From NCBI GenBank assembly GCA_900555815.1, contig USMR01000030.1, positions 1 through 8,031 of the forward strand: DNA of 8,031 nucleotides. Direction: 5' to 3'. Both the position numbers and the translations under genes were made by a program. The stretch comes from an uncultured Collinsella sp. (lineage in GTDB: Bacteria > Actinomycetota > Coriobacteriia > Coriobacteriales > Coriobacteriaceae). Shown in pieces: positions 1 through 6,097 of this stretch. Position 1 is the stretch's first letter, and every line of letters starts with the position of its first letter. A model generated the notes under the pieces. It saw only the letters and a program-made list of their open reading frames with translations. It was not told the origin of the DNA and made no database searches.

Positions 1-241
1 CCACCACGGCGACATCCCCCGCTTGGGTAATCTCGAGCGCCTCAGCCGGCGTCTGCGCCAAGCGGGCGCGAATGCCCTCGACCTCGACCTCGCCCAAGCG
101 AATGGCCTCGCAAAAACTGATTGTGCGACGGATGCACGTGGGAACCGCGATATCGGCCATGACGACCGACACGCCGGCGCGCACCAAACGGGCAGCGACA
201 CCCGTGGCGATATCGCCGGCGCCGCGAACATAAACGAGCAT
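1..241 (-). CDS. yqeB: YqeB, selenium-dependent molybdenum hydroxylase system protein (5' part)
   Basis: The first 80 codons of a minus-strand gene run off the left edge with no stop. The protein opens MLVYVRGAGDIATG, a glycine-rich GxGxxxxG nucleotide-binding loop (G7, G9, G14), and continues with RLVRAG, then a block around residues 33-46 (VPTCIRRTISFCEA) that I recognise from the EF2563/YqeB family. YqeB is a marker of selenium-dependent molybdenum hydroxylases. Its biochemical role is unsettled, but the Rossmann-type start is like that of XdhC-type cofactor-handling proteins. The start codon at 239-241 is chosen because GGGAGGT lies 9 nt upstream and the glycine loop begins at the usual distance from it. 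It is transcribed away from yqeC across a 102-bp spacer. Only about a third of the expected protein is visible, so the integrity of the rest cannot be judged. Confidence 0.9.
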   Translation of the reverse strand, partial: MLVYVRGAGDIATGVAARLVRAGVSVVMADIAVPTCIRRTISFCEAIRLGEVEVEGIRARLAQTPAEALEITQAGDVAVV

Positions 242-343
242 TCCCGGGGCACCTCCCTGTGCTACGGTTTGAGCAGAGCAAAAGCGGTTCGACCGCTACT
301 CTGATGATTATTTATTATCACAGTATTATACGGCGGTGAACAG
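242..343. promoter_or_regulatory. Divergent yqeB/yqeC control region with two-part inverted repeat
   Basis: This 102-bp spacer separates two divergent genes. At 274-303 it holds a two-part inverted repeat: outer arms CAGAG (274-278) and CTCTG (299-303), inner arms AGCGGT (283-288) and ACCGCT (292-297) around TCG. To its right is an A+T-rich stretch. On the minus strand this gives a perfect TATAAT (325-330), which could be the yqeB -10 box. The near-palindrome GTATTATAC also gives TATTAT (324-329) on the plus strand for yqeC. I find no good -35 box for either. The repeat would fall in the yqeB 5' leader, so it could act as an RNA hairpin or as a protein-binding site. Both roles are inference. 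Confidence 0.4.
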
Positions 344-1081
344 ATGGAAACGGTTAGCGGCAATCTTGCCTCGGCGCTCAGGATCGAGCCGGACATTACC
401 GCGATTATCGGCAGCGGTGGCAAGTCGACCTTGCTAAAGACACTCGGCCTTGAGCTTATGCGCGCTGGCGGCAGGGTGCTTCTCTGTACCGCCACGCGCA
501 TGTTCCCCGTCGCCGGCGTGCCGTGGGACGGGTCGAGCCGTCGCCTGGACGCCGCGCCTTGGAAGCCGGGGGGCCTGCATGTTCCCGGCTGCACCTGCGA
601 GGCATGCGCTGGCATGAGCCACGGAAGCATCTGCCAGGCGGGCGTTTTGGACCCGGAGACAGGCAAGCTCTCTGCCCCCGCCGAGCCGCTCAACGAGCTG
701 GCACAGCGCTTTGACTACGTCCTGGCCGAGGCAGATGGCAGCAAGCGACTCCCGCTCAAGGCGCACGCCGCCTGGGAGCCGGTAATTCCCTCTGGCACGG
801 CCAACATCGTCTGGATCGTCGGCGCCTCGGGGCTGGGCAAGCCCGTCGCCGAGGTTGTCCACCGCCCCGAGCTCTTCTGCGAGCGCTGCGGCTGCGAGCC
901 CACCGACATCGCCACACCCGAGCGCGTCGCCCAGGTGCTCAATGCCGAGATGCAGGCGCTGGGACTCAGCACCGCACGCGTCATGCTCAACCAAGTCGAC
1001 ACGCTCAGCGACCCCACGATGGCCGACCGCTTCGAGGCAGCTCTCGACCGCCCCATCATCGCCACCATCCTCCAGGGGTAG
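344..1081 (+). CDS. yqeC: YqeC, selenium-dependent hydroxylase accessory protein
   Basis: This 245-residue cytoplasmic protein has a P-loop GSGGKST at residues 23-29 and the family signature EADGSKRLPLKAH at 129-141. A NQVDT motif at 216-220 resembles the guanine-specificity loop of GTPases. These features match the YqeC family, which occurs with selenium-dependent molybdenum hydroxylases and is thought to help mature or insert the selenium-containing molybdenum cofactor. The exact reaction is unknown. Two cysteine groups stand out: C83, C85, C88 with C97, and C179, C182, C184 (CERCGC). They could bind a metal or handle selenium/sulfur, which is my inference. The start at 344 has GGCGGTGA just upstream, and the P-loop lies at a normal distance from it. 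The gene diverges from yqeB and converges with hyuA, leaving 20 bp between the two stop codons. Confidence 0.9.
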   Translation: METVSGNLASALRIEPDITAIIGSGGKSTLLKTLGLELMRAGGRVLLCTATRMFPVAGVPWDGSSRRLDAAPWKPGGLHVPGCTCEACAGMSHGSICQAGVLDPETGKLSAPAEPLNELAQRFDYVLAEADGSKRLPLKAHAAWEPVIPSGTANIVWIVGASGLGKPVAEVVHRPELFCERCGCEPTDIATPERVAQVLNAEMQALGLSTARVMLNQVDTLSDPTMADRFEAALDRPIIATILQG

Positions 1082-1096
1082 CTAATTTGGCGTCGT

Positions 1097-1110
1097 CCCC
1101 GTTAGCGGGG
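1097..1110. other. Short hairpin between convergent yqeC and hyuA
   Basis: CCCCG (1097-1101) and CGGGG (1106-1110) form a perfect 5-bp stem around a TTAG loop. The hyuA stop codon (1102-1104, minus strand) lies in the loop. A hairpin between convergent genes could act as a two-way terminator, but neither strand shows a T run after it, so termination is uncertain. Confidence 0.3.
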
Positions 1111-2328
1111 CACGTATCGGCCAGGCGCCTTGGGATCCCACACGCACACGTCGGCATCGGCGCCCTCGGCAAGACAGCCCTTGCGCGGATACATGCCAAA
1201 GACGCGCGCCGGGTTCTCGCTCATCAAGCGGCACAGATCCTCGGGTCCCAGCTGGCCCTCAAAGCTCGTGGCAATCGCGACGGGACGATGCTCCACGCCG
1301 GGCCCGCCGTTGGGAATCGCGCGGAAATCATCGCGTCCGCGGTCCTTTTGCCCGTGCAGGTTAAAGCTGCAATGATCGGTCGCAATAGTATCGATCTCGC
1401 CGGCCACAAGCGCCTCGCGCAGCGCGGCACGGTCGCCGGCATGGCGCAGTGGCGGGCTCATCACATACTTGGCACCCGCAAAGCCGTCCTCGCCCTGCTC
1501 CAAGTAGCAAGTATCGTCGAGCATCAGATACTGAGGGCAGGTCTCGACATAGATGTTCTTCTGCCCGCGCGCTTTGGCAGCGCGAATGGCCTCGAGCCCC
1601 AGCTTGGTCGAAAGGTGCACCACGTTGACCGGAGCGTCCCCGGCCAAGTGCGCCAGATACAGCAGGCGACTCACGGCCTCGGCCTCGCACACATCCGGAC
1701 GGCTGAGCGCATGGCCCTCGGGCCCACGAATCCCCTGTTCATACACGCACTTCTGCAGCGCATTCACCAGCGTGCCGTTTTCGCAATGCACGCACAGCAT
1801 GCCGCCAATACGCTTGAGCTCCTCCAGCACCTCGAGCGTCTCGGCATCGTCCAGGCGCAGATGGTCGTAGGCAAAGTAAGTCTTAAACGACGACACACCC
1901 GCCTCGCGCATGGCCGAAAGGTCGGCGCGGTTGCGCTCGTTCCACTCGGCGAGCGCCATATGAAAAGCGTAGTTGGCCGTGCAGGTTCCGTCGGCGCGGC
2001 GATGCCACTCGGCCAAGGCATCGGGCATGGTCACGCCGCGATCGGCCGTCGCGTAGTCCACGATGGTCGTCGTACCGCCGCAGGCAGCCGCGCGCGTACC
2101 GGTCTCAAAGCTATCGGCTGTCCAATCCATGCCGGTCCAGCACTGCATGTGCGTGTGGCCGTCGATAAAGCCGGGGAACACCCAACAGTCCGTGGCGTCC
2201 TCGACGGTATCGTCCTCGCCCGGCTCAATCGCCACGGCAATCCGCACGATCTTGTCGCCCTCCATGGCAAGATCGGCGCGGCGAAGCCCCTGGGGCGTCA
2301 CGAGCGCGCCGTTTTTGATGATGATCAT
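1102..2328 (-). CDS. hyuA: HyuA/dihydropyrimidinase-type cyclic amidohydrolase, short C-terminus
   Basis: This 408-residue protein belongs to the amidohydrolase superfamily, D-hydantoinase/dihydropyrimidinase branch, whose members open cyclic amides such as hydantoins and dihydropyrimidines. The binuclear metal site is intact: H58 and H60 (GHTHM), K149 (SFKTYF, the lysine that is carboxylated in this family), H181 (CVHCEN), H238 (VVHLS) and the catalytic D318 (ATDH). N340 in PNGGPG fits the substrate-binding loop. In selenium-linked clusters HyuA is expected to act on a ring or ureide intermediate of purine breakdown; the substrate here is inference. The start at 2328 has AAGGAG close upstream, overlapping the mocA stop, so the two genes are probably translationally coupled. 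The protein stops at VCVWDPKAPGRYVPR. E. coli HyuA (461 residues) continues for about 50 residues, which complete the small beta-sandwich domain. No continuation is visible downstream in this reading frame. Confidence 0.85.
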   Translation of the reverse strand: MIIIKNGALVTPQGLRRADLAMEGDKIVRIAVAIEPGEDDTVEDATDCWVFPGFIDGHTHMQCWTGMDWTADSFETGTRAAACGGTTTIVDYATADRGVTMPDALAEWHRRADGTCTANYAFHMALAEWNERNRADLSAMREAGVSSFKTYFAYDHLRLDDAETLEVLEELKRIGGMLCVHCENGTLVNALQKCVYEQGIRGPEGHALSRPDVCEAEAVSRLLYLAHLAGDAPVNVVHLSTKLGLEAIRAAKARGQKNIYVETCPQYLMLDDTCYLEQGEDGFAGAKYVMSPPLRHAGDRAALREALVAGEIDTIATDHCSFNLHGQKDRGRDDFRAIPNGGPGVEHRPVAIATSFEGQLGPEDLCRLMSENPARVFGMYPRKGCLAEGADADVCVWDPKAPGRYVPR

Positions 2329-2336
2329 GTTGCTCC

Positions 2337-2951
2337 TTATTGATTAATACTGTTGGCCACGCGATCAAAATACGAGCAGGCGGCAATATGCTCCGTTATG
2401 CGTCGCTGTCCCTTGACGGTATCGACGTCCCACAGCTCGTAGGCACGCGCCTCGACCAGCGCAACGTCGACGCGACCTTTGAGAATCGAGCCCCCGCCGT
2501 CCTTGCCCTCAAGACACATAAGTGCATCGAACAGTTCCGCCGGAAAGAGCACCGGGCTCGAAGGCTCACCGTTACACGCAAGACGCACCGGATGTTTGCG
2601 GCCACGCTCGTCAAATGCACGAACCATAGCCTCAAAAGAATCCGAACTCACGAGCGGCTGGTCGCCCGGTAAAAAGAGGCAACCTTTCCAGTTGCGTTCG
2701 ACTCCCCACGAAAGGCCCGCACGGACGCTTTCGCTGCGCAGCTCGCCATCGTGCAGCACGCACGGGCAATGCTTGTCCTCGCAAATCTGGGCGACCTCGG
2801 GCCAACGCGTCGAAACCACAACGTCAAAGCCCCGGGGAACCGAATCGATGGTCCGGGCAATCAGCGGCTCGCCATAGATATCGGCGAGCATCTTGTTGGA
2901 GCCAAACCGCTTGCCCTCGCCCGCAGCCATAATGACGCAGCCAAGTTTCAT
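2337..2951 (-). CDS. mocA: MocA-like molybdenum cofactor cytidylyltransferase
   Basis: This 204-residue nucleotidyltransferase opens MKLGCVIMAAGEGKRFGSNK, the family nucleotide-binding signature (residues 9-22). It has LPGDQP at 94-99 (metal/nucleotide-binding aspartate), GEPSSPVLFP at 128-137 and DVDTVKG at 176-182, as in MocA/MobA-type enzymes. Its length is close to E. coli MocA (YgfJ, 192 residues). MocA transfers CMP from CTP to molybdopterin, giving the cytosine-dinucleotide cofactor used by xanthine-dehydrogenase-type hydroxylases. A different nucleotide or substrate cannot be excluded. The start at 2951 is preferred over an upstream in-frame ATG at 3005 because GGGGAGGT lies about 6 nt before it and the Rossmann strand begins immediately. 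The stop is 8 nt before hyuA, so the two form one operon. The terminator after ygeW suggests the pair has its own promoter. Confidence 0.85.
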   Translation of the reverse strand: MKLGCVIMAAGEGKRFGSNKMLADIYGEPLIARTIDSVPRGFDVVVSTRWPEVAQICEDKHCPCVLHDGELRSESVRAGLSWGVERNWKGCLFLPGDQPLVSSDSFEAMVRAFDERGRKHPVRLACNGEPSSPVLFPAELFDALMCLEGKDGGGSILKGRVDVALVEARAYELWDVDTVKGQRRITEHIAACSYFDRVANSINQ

Positions 2952-2992
2952 GGTGATACCTCCCCTGAAACCATCGTACCCATAACTCGCGC

Positions 2993-3034
2993 CGCGGGCA
3001 TCCACATCGAAAGCGCTTATCCCGCACGCCCGCG
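2993..3034. promoter_or_regulatory. Inverted repeat upstream of mocA
   Basis: CGCGGGC (2993-2999) and GCCCGCG (3028-3034) are perfect 7-bp inverted arms. The 8-bp palindrome AAGCGCTT (3011-3018) sits almost exactly midway between them. The site lies between the ygeW terminator and the mocA ribosome-binding site, where an operator or promoter for mocA-hyuA would be expected. I see no convincing -35/-10 pair; TACGAT (2973-2978, minus strand) is the nearest -10-like hexamer. GC-rich repeats arise readily by chance in this DNA, so confidence is low. Confidence 0.25.
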
Positions 3035-3038
3035 ATGC

Positions 3039-3076
3039 AAAATAGGGGCACCCCGCCAGTTGGCAGAGCGCCCCCT
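3039..3076 (-). terminator. Rho-independent terminator after ygeW
   Basis: Read on the minus strand, an AGGGG...CCCCT outer stem continues through G-C and G-U pairs to GCC/GGC around an AACT loop (stem 3044-3076), with one bulged G. It is followed at once by ATTTT (3039-3043). It begins 26 nt after the ygeW stop codon. A strong hairpin with a short U run in this position is a standard intrinsic terminator. It would separate ygeW transcription from mocA-hyuA. Confidence 0.7.
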
Positions 3077-3101
3077 TTACATGGCTTACCTCAGCCCGGC
3101 T

Positions 3102-4304
3102 TTAGGCCTGGAGCCAACGGGCGGTGTTGCGCTCGTCGAGGGCCTTGAGGGTAGCGGCGGGATCGGCAACCTTCTGCAGGAACATCATGGCAGCGATGGC
3201 GTACGGCTTGTAGCTGGCCTCCTTGTACATGCCCACGCGGTGCATGTCGAAGACGTCGGCGTTAACCTCGCCGTGTTCGCAGGAGACACCGGAGATGTCG
3301 GCGGGCAGCGGGTGCATAAAGATGGTGTCCTGGCCGTTGGCAGTCTTCTCCAGGAGCGCGGTCGTGGAGCACCAGTCCTGATGGGTGGCGTTCTGGGCGA
3401 GCAGCTCCTTCTCGAGCGCTGCGATGCCGGCGTCGTCGCCCTCGGCGTACAGGTTGGTACGCTTCTCCATGGCGGCAAACGGAGCCCAGCTCTTGGGGAT
3501 CACGATGTCGGCGCCCTCGAAGGCCTCGGCCATGGTGTTGACCTGCTTAAAGGTGGTGCCGGACTCGGCGGCATAGCCCTTGGCGCGCTCGACGACCTCG
3601 GGCATGAGGTCGTAGCCCTCGGGGTGGGCCAGGGTGACATCCATGCCAAAGCGAGGCAGCAGGCTGATCAGCGACTGCGGGCAGGACAGCGGCTTGCCGT
3701 AAGAGGGCGAATAAGCCCAGGTAACGGCAACCTTCTTGCCCTTGAGGTTCTCAAGGCCGCCAAACTCGTTGATGAGGTAGAGCATGTCGGCAGAGGACTG
3801 CGTGGGGTGGTCGGAATCGGACTGCAGGGAGATGAGCGTGGGACGGTGATCCAGGACGCCATCCTCGTAGGCCTGCTGGACAGACTCGGAGACCTCGGCC
3901 ATGTAGGCGTCGCCCTTGCCGATGTACATGTCATCGCGGATGCCGATGACATCGGCCATGAAGGAGATCATGGTAGCGGTCTCGCGGACGGTCTCGCCGT
4001 GGGCGATCTGGGACTTCTTCTCGTCCAGGTCCTGCAGCTCAAGGCCGAGCAGGTTGGCGGCCTTAGAGAAGGAGAAGCGCGTACGGGTGGAGTTGTCGCG
4101 GAACAGCGAGACGGCCAGGCCCGAATCGAAGATCTTGGACGAGACGTTGTTCTCGCGCAGCTCGCGCAGGGCGTCGGCGACGATGTAGAGCGCCTTGAGC
4201 TCATCGGTGGTCTTATCCCAGGTGTGCAGGAAGTCGCTGCCGTACATGCCCTTAAAATCGAGGCCGTTCAGCTGCTCGACGAGCTCGGTAAACTTGGCGT
4301 CCAT
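3102..4304 (-). CDS. ygeW: YgeW, knotted carbamoyltransferase
   Basis: This 400-residue cytoplasmic protein of the aspartate/ornithine carbamoyltransferase superfamily has the carbamoyl-phosphate motif STRTR at residues 72-76, DHPTQ at 165-169 and MHPLPA at 330-335. Length and overall sequence fit the YgeW group of transcarbamylases (E. coli YgeW is about 396 residues), which have a knotted fold and occur in selenium/purine clusters. The natural acceptor is not firmly known. In proposed anaerobic urate pathways YgeW would run towards carbamoyl phosphate, feeding ATP synthesis. An in-frame ATG at 4496 exists, but the start at 4304 has AGAAAGGA 7 nt upstream and gives the family length, while the extra 64 residues look random. 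It has its own leader of up to 201 bp and ends at the terminator at 3039-3076. Proline codons are mixed (about 8 CCC, 5 CCG, 1 CCT). Confidence 0.92.
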   Translation of the reverse strand: MDAKFTELVEQLNGLDFKGMYGSDFLHTWDKTTDELKALYIVADALRELRENNVSSKIFDSGLAVSLFRDNSTRTRFSFSKAANLLGLELQDLDEKKSQIAHGETVRETATMISFMADVIGIRDDMYIGKGDAYMAEVSESVQQAYEDGVLDHRPTLISLQSDSDHPTQSSADMLYLINEFGGLENLKGKKVAVTWAYSPSYGKPLSCPQSLISLLPRFGMDVTLAHPEGYDLMPEVVERAKGYAAESGTTFKQVNTMAEAFEGADIVIPKSWAPFAAMEKRTNLYAEGDDAGIAALEKELLAQNATHQDWCSTTALLEKTANGQDTIFMHPLPADISGVSCEHGEVNADVFDMHRVGMYKEASYKPYAIAAMMFLQKVADPAATLKALDERNTARWLQA

Positions 4305-4422
4305 GTAAATATCCTTTCTAAAGATGAAACGATCGCAATGAGTAGATGTGCTCCGGCATGCGCGTGTGGCTAGAACATGCAGAGCACCATGACGAGGACC
4401 CGTTACCGTCGAGGAAGCATGG

Positions 4423-4450
4423 GAGATAACGACCGCGGGCCCCAAGTCAA
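4423..4450 (-). promoter_or_regulatory. Weak candidate ygeW promoter
   Basis: On the minus strand TTGACT (4445-4450) is a good -35 hexamer. It is followed after 16 bp by TATCTC (4423-4428), a poor -10 match. It lies just after the GC-rich stem-loop downstream of ygeY and would give a leader of about 110 nt before ygeW. ygeW could instead be read from the ygeY promoter. Confidence 0.25.
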
Positions 4451-4458
4451 CAGGGGAT

Positions 4459-4483
4459 GCCGGGGGCACGAGCGGCCCCCGGC
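4459..4483 (-). terminator. GC-rich stem-loop after ygeY (possible terminator or attenuator)
   Basis: GCCGGGGGC (4459-4467) and GCCCCCGGC (4475-4483) form a perfect 9-bp stem with a 7-nt loop, beginning 23 nt after the ygeY stop codon. No T run follows on either strand. It may act as a terminator of the kind seen in high-GC genomes, as an attenuator, or as a 3'-end stabiliser between ygeY and ygeW. Confidence 0.45.
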
Positions 4484-4484
4484 T

Positions 4485-4521
4485 CAACAAGATCAAGGAA
4501 TGGGACTAGTCGATCTTGTTG
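4485..4521 (-). other. 10-bp inverted repeat spanning the ygeY stop codon
   Basis: CAACAAGATC (4485-4494) and GATCTTGTTG (4512-4521) are perfect 10-bp arms with a 17-nt spacer. In the ygeY transcript they form a hairpin whose 5' arm encodes the last residues (the NKI region) and whose loop carries the stop codon. Only 1 nt separates it from the GC-rich stem-loop that follows, so the message ends in two tandem hairpins. Confidence 0.55.
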
Positions 4522-5900
4522 TTGGTCAGACCGGCGCGGAACACGGTGGCATCGCCATCGGCCTGGCTCGGATCGTAGAGGTTCAGAGCGGCAACATACA
4601 TGGCGGCAGCGGTGACCAGGTCATCCTTGTAGGTGACCTCGTTGGGAGCGTGAGCCTGAGACTCGGCACCCGGGCCAAAGCCGACGCAGGGGATGCCATA
4701 ACGGCCCTGGATGGAAACGCAGTTCGTGGAGAAGGTCCACTTATCGCACAGCGGGCGACCGGTGCGCTTGTCCATGCTGGGCTCGCAGCCGATGCGCTCG
4801 TCACCAAACATGGCCTTGTGGGCGTCGACGAGGGCCTTGACGTGCGGAGCGGTCTCCTTGTTGATCCACGTGGGGAAGTAAGCCTCGGTGTCGTAGACCT
4901 CGCCGGTCCAGGACGGACGGTCGTACATGTACATGGAGACCTTCACGTCGTCTCCGTACTTCTTGGCGGCCGGCAGGTTGCGGATCTCGTCCAGGCAGGA
5001 CTCCCAGGTCTCGCCGGCGGTCATGCGGCGGTCGATGGAGATGGCGCAGGAGTCGGCCACAGCGCAGCGGGAGGGAGAGGTGTAGAAGATCTGGCTGGTG
5101 GTGCAGGTGCCCCGGCCCAGGAAGCGGGCGTCCTCATAATGCTCGGGGTTGAACTTGGGATCCAGCATCTTCACCAGGCCGTTGATCTCGGTGGAGCCGT
5201 CGGCGGGATTCTCGTTGAGGTCGCGGACGTTCAGCAGCACCTCGGCCATCTTGTGGATGGCGTTGTCGCCGCGCTCGGGGGCGGAGCCGTGGCAGGACAC
5301 GCCGTGCATGTCCACGCGGATCTCCATCCGGCCGCGATGGCCGCGATAGATGCCGCCGTCGGTGGGCTCGGTGGAGATGACGAACTCCACCTGGTTCCGG
5401 GCGTCCTCGGGGCCGTTGAAATATTCATTGACGATGGACTGCCAGCACATACCGTCGCAGTCCTCCTCCTGAACGGAGCCCACCACCATGATCCTGTAGC
5501 CCTGGGGAATCAGGTCCAGATCCTTCATGATCTTGGCGCCATAGGTGGCGGCGGCCATGCCGCCCTCCTGGTCGGAGCCGCCCCGGCCATAGATGACCTC
5601 GTCGGTTTCATAGCCCTGATAGGGATCGGCCTCCCAGTTTTCGATGTTGCCGATGCCCACGGTGTCAATGTGGGAATCCAGGGCGATGATCTTGTCGCCG
5701 GTGCCCATCCAGCCGATGACGTTGCCCAGCTTGTCGAACTCCACCTTGTCATACCCCAGGCTTTCCATTTCCTGGGCGATGCGGCGGACGACGCCCTCTT
5801 CCTGGCAGGATTCCGAGGGGATGGCGATCATGTCCCGCAGGAACTTGGCCATAGCGGGACGATAGTCCTGTGCGGCCTTCTTGATGGCTTCGAAATTCAT
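4506..5900 (-). CDS. ygeY: YgeY, selenium-metabolism-linked M20-type metallohydrolase
   Basis: This 464-residue cytoplasmic protein has M20 peptidase/ArgE-DapE motifs in order: DSHIDT with H77 and D79, [11 protein letters not shown] with metal-bridging D110, VQEED with catalytic E145 and metal ligand E146, STEPTDGG with E178, CHGSAPERG with H204 in the dimerisation domain, and AHAPNE with H417 near the end. All expected zinc ligands and the general base are present. YgeY family members lie in selenium/purine clusters and probably hydrolyse an amide or ureido intermediate; the substrate is unknown. The start at 5900 is preferred over an in-frame ATG at 5939 because GGAGGT lies 6 nt upstream. 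Codon style changes within the gene: prolines 1-309 are all CCC (11 of 11), while from residue 310 on six of ten are CCG. Arginine CGG/AGG codons also vanish after residue 263. This suggests a mosaic gene. Confidence 0.92.
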   Translation of the reverse strand: MNFEAIKKAAQDYRPAMAKFLRDMIAIPSESCQEEGVVRRIAQEMESLGYDKVEFDKLGNVIGWMGTGDKIIALDSHIDTVGIGNIENWEADPYQGYETDEVIYGRGGSDQEGGMAAATYGAKIMKDLDLIPQGYRIMVVGSVQEEDCDGMCWQSIVNEYFNGPEDARNQVEFVISTEPTDGGIYRGHRGRMEIRVDMHGVSCHGSAPERGDNAIHKMAEVLLNVRDLNENPADGSTEINGLVKMLDPKFNPEHYEDARFLGRGTCTTSQIFYTSPSRCAVADSCAISIDRRMTAGETWESCLDEIRNLPAAKKYGDDVKVSMYMYDRPSWTGEVYDTEAYFPTWINKETAPHVKALVDAHKAMFGDERIGCEPSMDKRTGRPLCDKWTFSTNCVSIQGRYGIPCVGFGPGAESQAHAPNEVTYKDDLVTAAAMYVAALNLYDPSQADGDATVFRAGLTNNKID

Positions 5901-5953
5901 GGTGTTACCTCCGTTTGCTTTCCTTATTTTCTGTCTCAACAGGGGGGAGATTT

Positions 5954-5985
5954 GTTCTCTATGCTTTTAACATATCACAGAGAAC
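5954..5985. promoter_or_regulatory. Candidate operator: inverted repeat around the ygeY -10 box
   Basis: GTTCTCT (5954-5960) and AGAGAAC (5979-5985) are perfect 7-bp inverted arms with an 18-bp spacer. They bracket the -10 hexamer of the ygeY promoter, and one arm lies in the -10/-35 spacer. A bound dimer would block polymerase. The adjacent divergent PAS-HTH regulator is the obvious candidate ligand-responsive binder, which is inference from position. Confidence 0.45.
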
Positions 5986-5996
5986 GCAGATGTCAA
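5969..5996 (-). promoter_or_regulatory. ygeY promoter
   Basis: On the minus strand a perfect -35 TTGACA (5991-5996) is followed after 16 bp by TATGTT (5969-5974). The TG dinucleotide one base upstream of the hexamer makes an extended -10. The leader to the ygeY start is about 60 nt. This is the most consensus-like promoter in the window. Confidence 0.75.
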
Positions 5997-6037
5997 ACAA
6001 AAAATCTGGATTCCTAAAAATTTTTTTGGGAAAGCCG

Positions 6038-6065
6038 TTGATTTCTGAAAAAAGTGTGGTATCAT
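6038..6065 (+). promoter_or_regulatory. Promoter of the PAS-HTH regulator gene
   Basis: TTGATT (6038-6043) and TATCAT (6060-6065) are spaced by 16 bp, with TGG directly before the -10 (extended -10). The start codon lies about 25 nt beyond the expected transcription start. An A/T-run (about 6016-6027) upstream could act as an UP element. Confidence 0.65.
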
Positions 6066-6097
6066 GGGGGTGTAGAAAAATTGCGGAGAGGTGGGCT

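Noticed and set aside
1082..1101. A hidden continuation of hyuA by frameshift into the yqeC region
   Set aside because: The minus-strand frames below 1102 give arginine/serine-rich shadow sequence with no resemblance to the hydantoinase C-terminus.
2751..4373. A 540-codon open frame on the plus strand, antisense to mocA and ygeW
   Set aside because: It is rich in G, V, L, A and H with no family motifs, and it mirrors well-recognised genes on the other strand. Long antisense frames are common in GC-rich DNA.
4305..4496. An N-terminal extension of YgeW from an upstream ATG
   Set aside because: The 64 extra residues are unlike the family and cross the ygeY/ygeW control region; a good ribosome-binding site precedes the start at 4304.
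4377..6017. A 546-codon open frame on the plus strand, antisense to ygeY
   Set aside because: Its composition is low-complexity and GC-driven, there is no ribosome-binding site or motif, and it covers a gene with all its catalytic residues on the minus strand.
6012..6030. CCTAAAAATTTTTTTGGG as an intrinsic terminator
   Set aside because: The stem would be almost only A-T pairs with no loop, and it lies upstream of both divergent promoters with no gene ending there. An A-tract or UP element is more likely.
5915..6097. An N-terminal extension of the regulator from an upstream ATG
   Set aside because: It would run through the ygeY promoter and the regulator's own promoter and adds residues not seen in the family.
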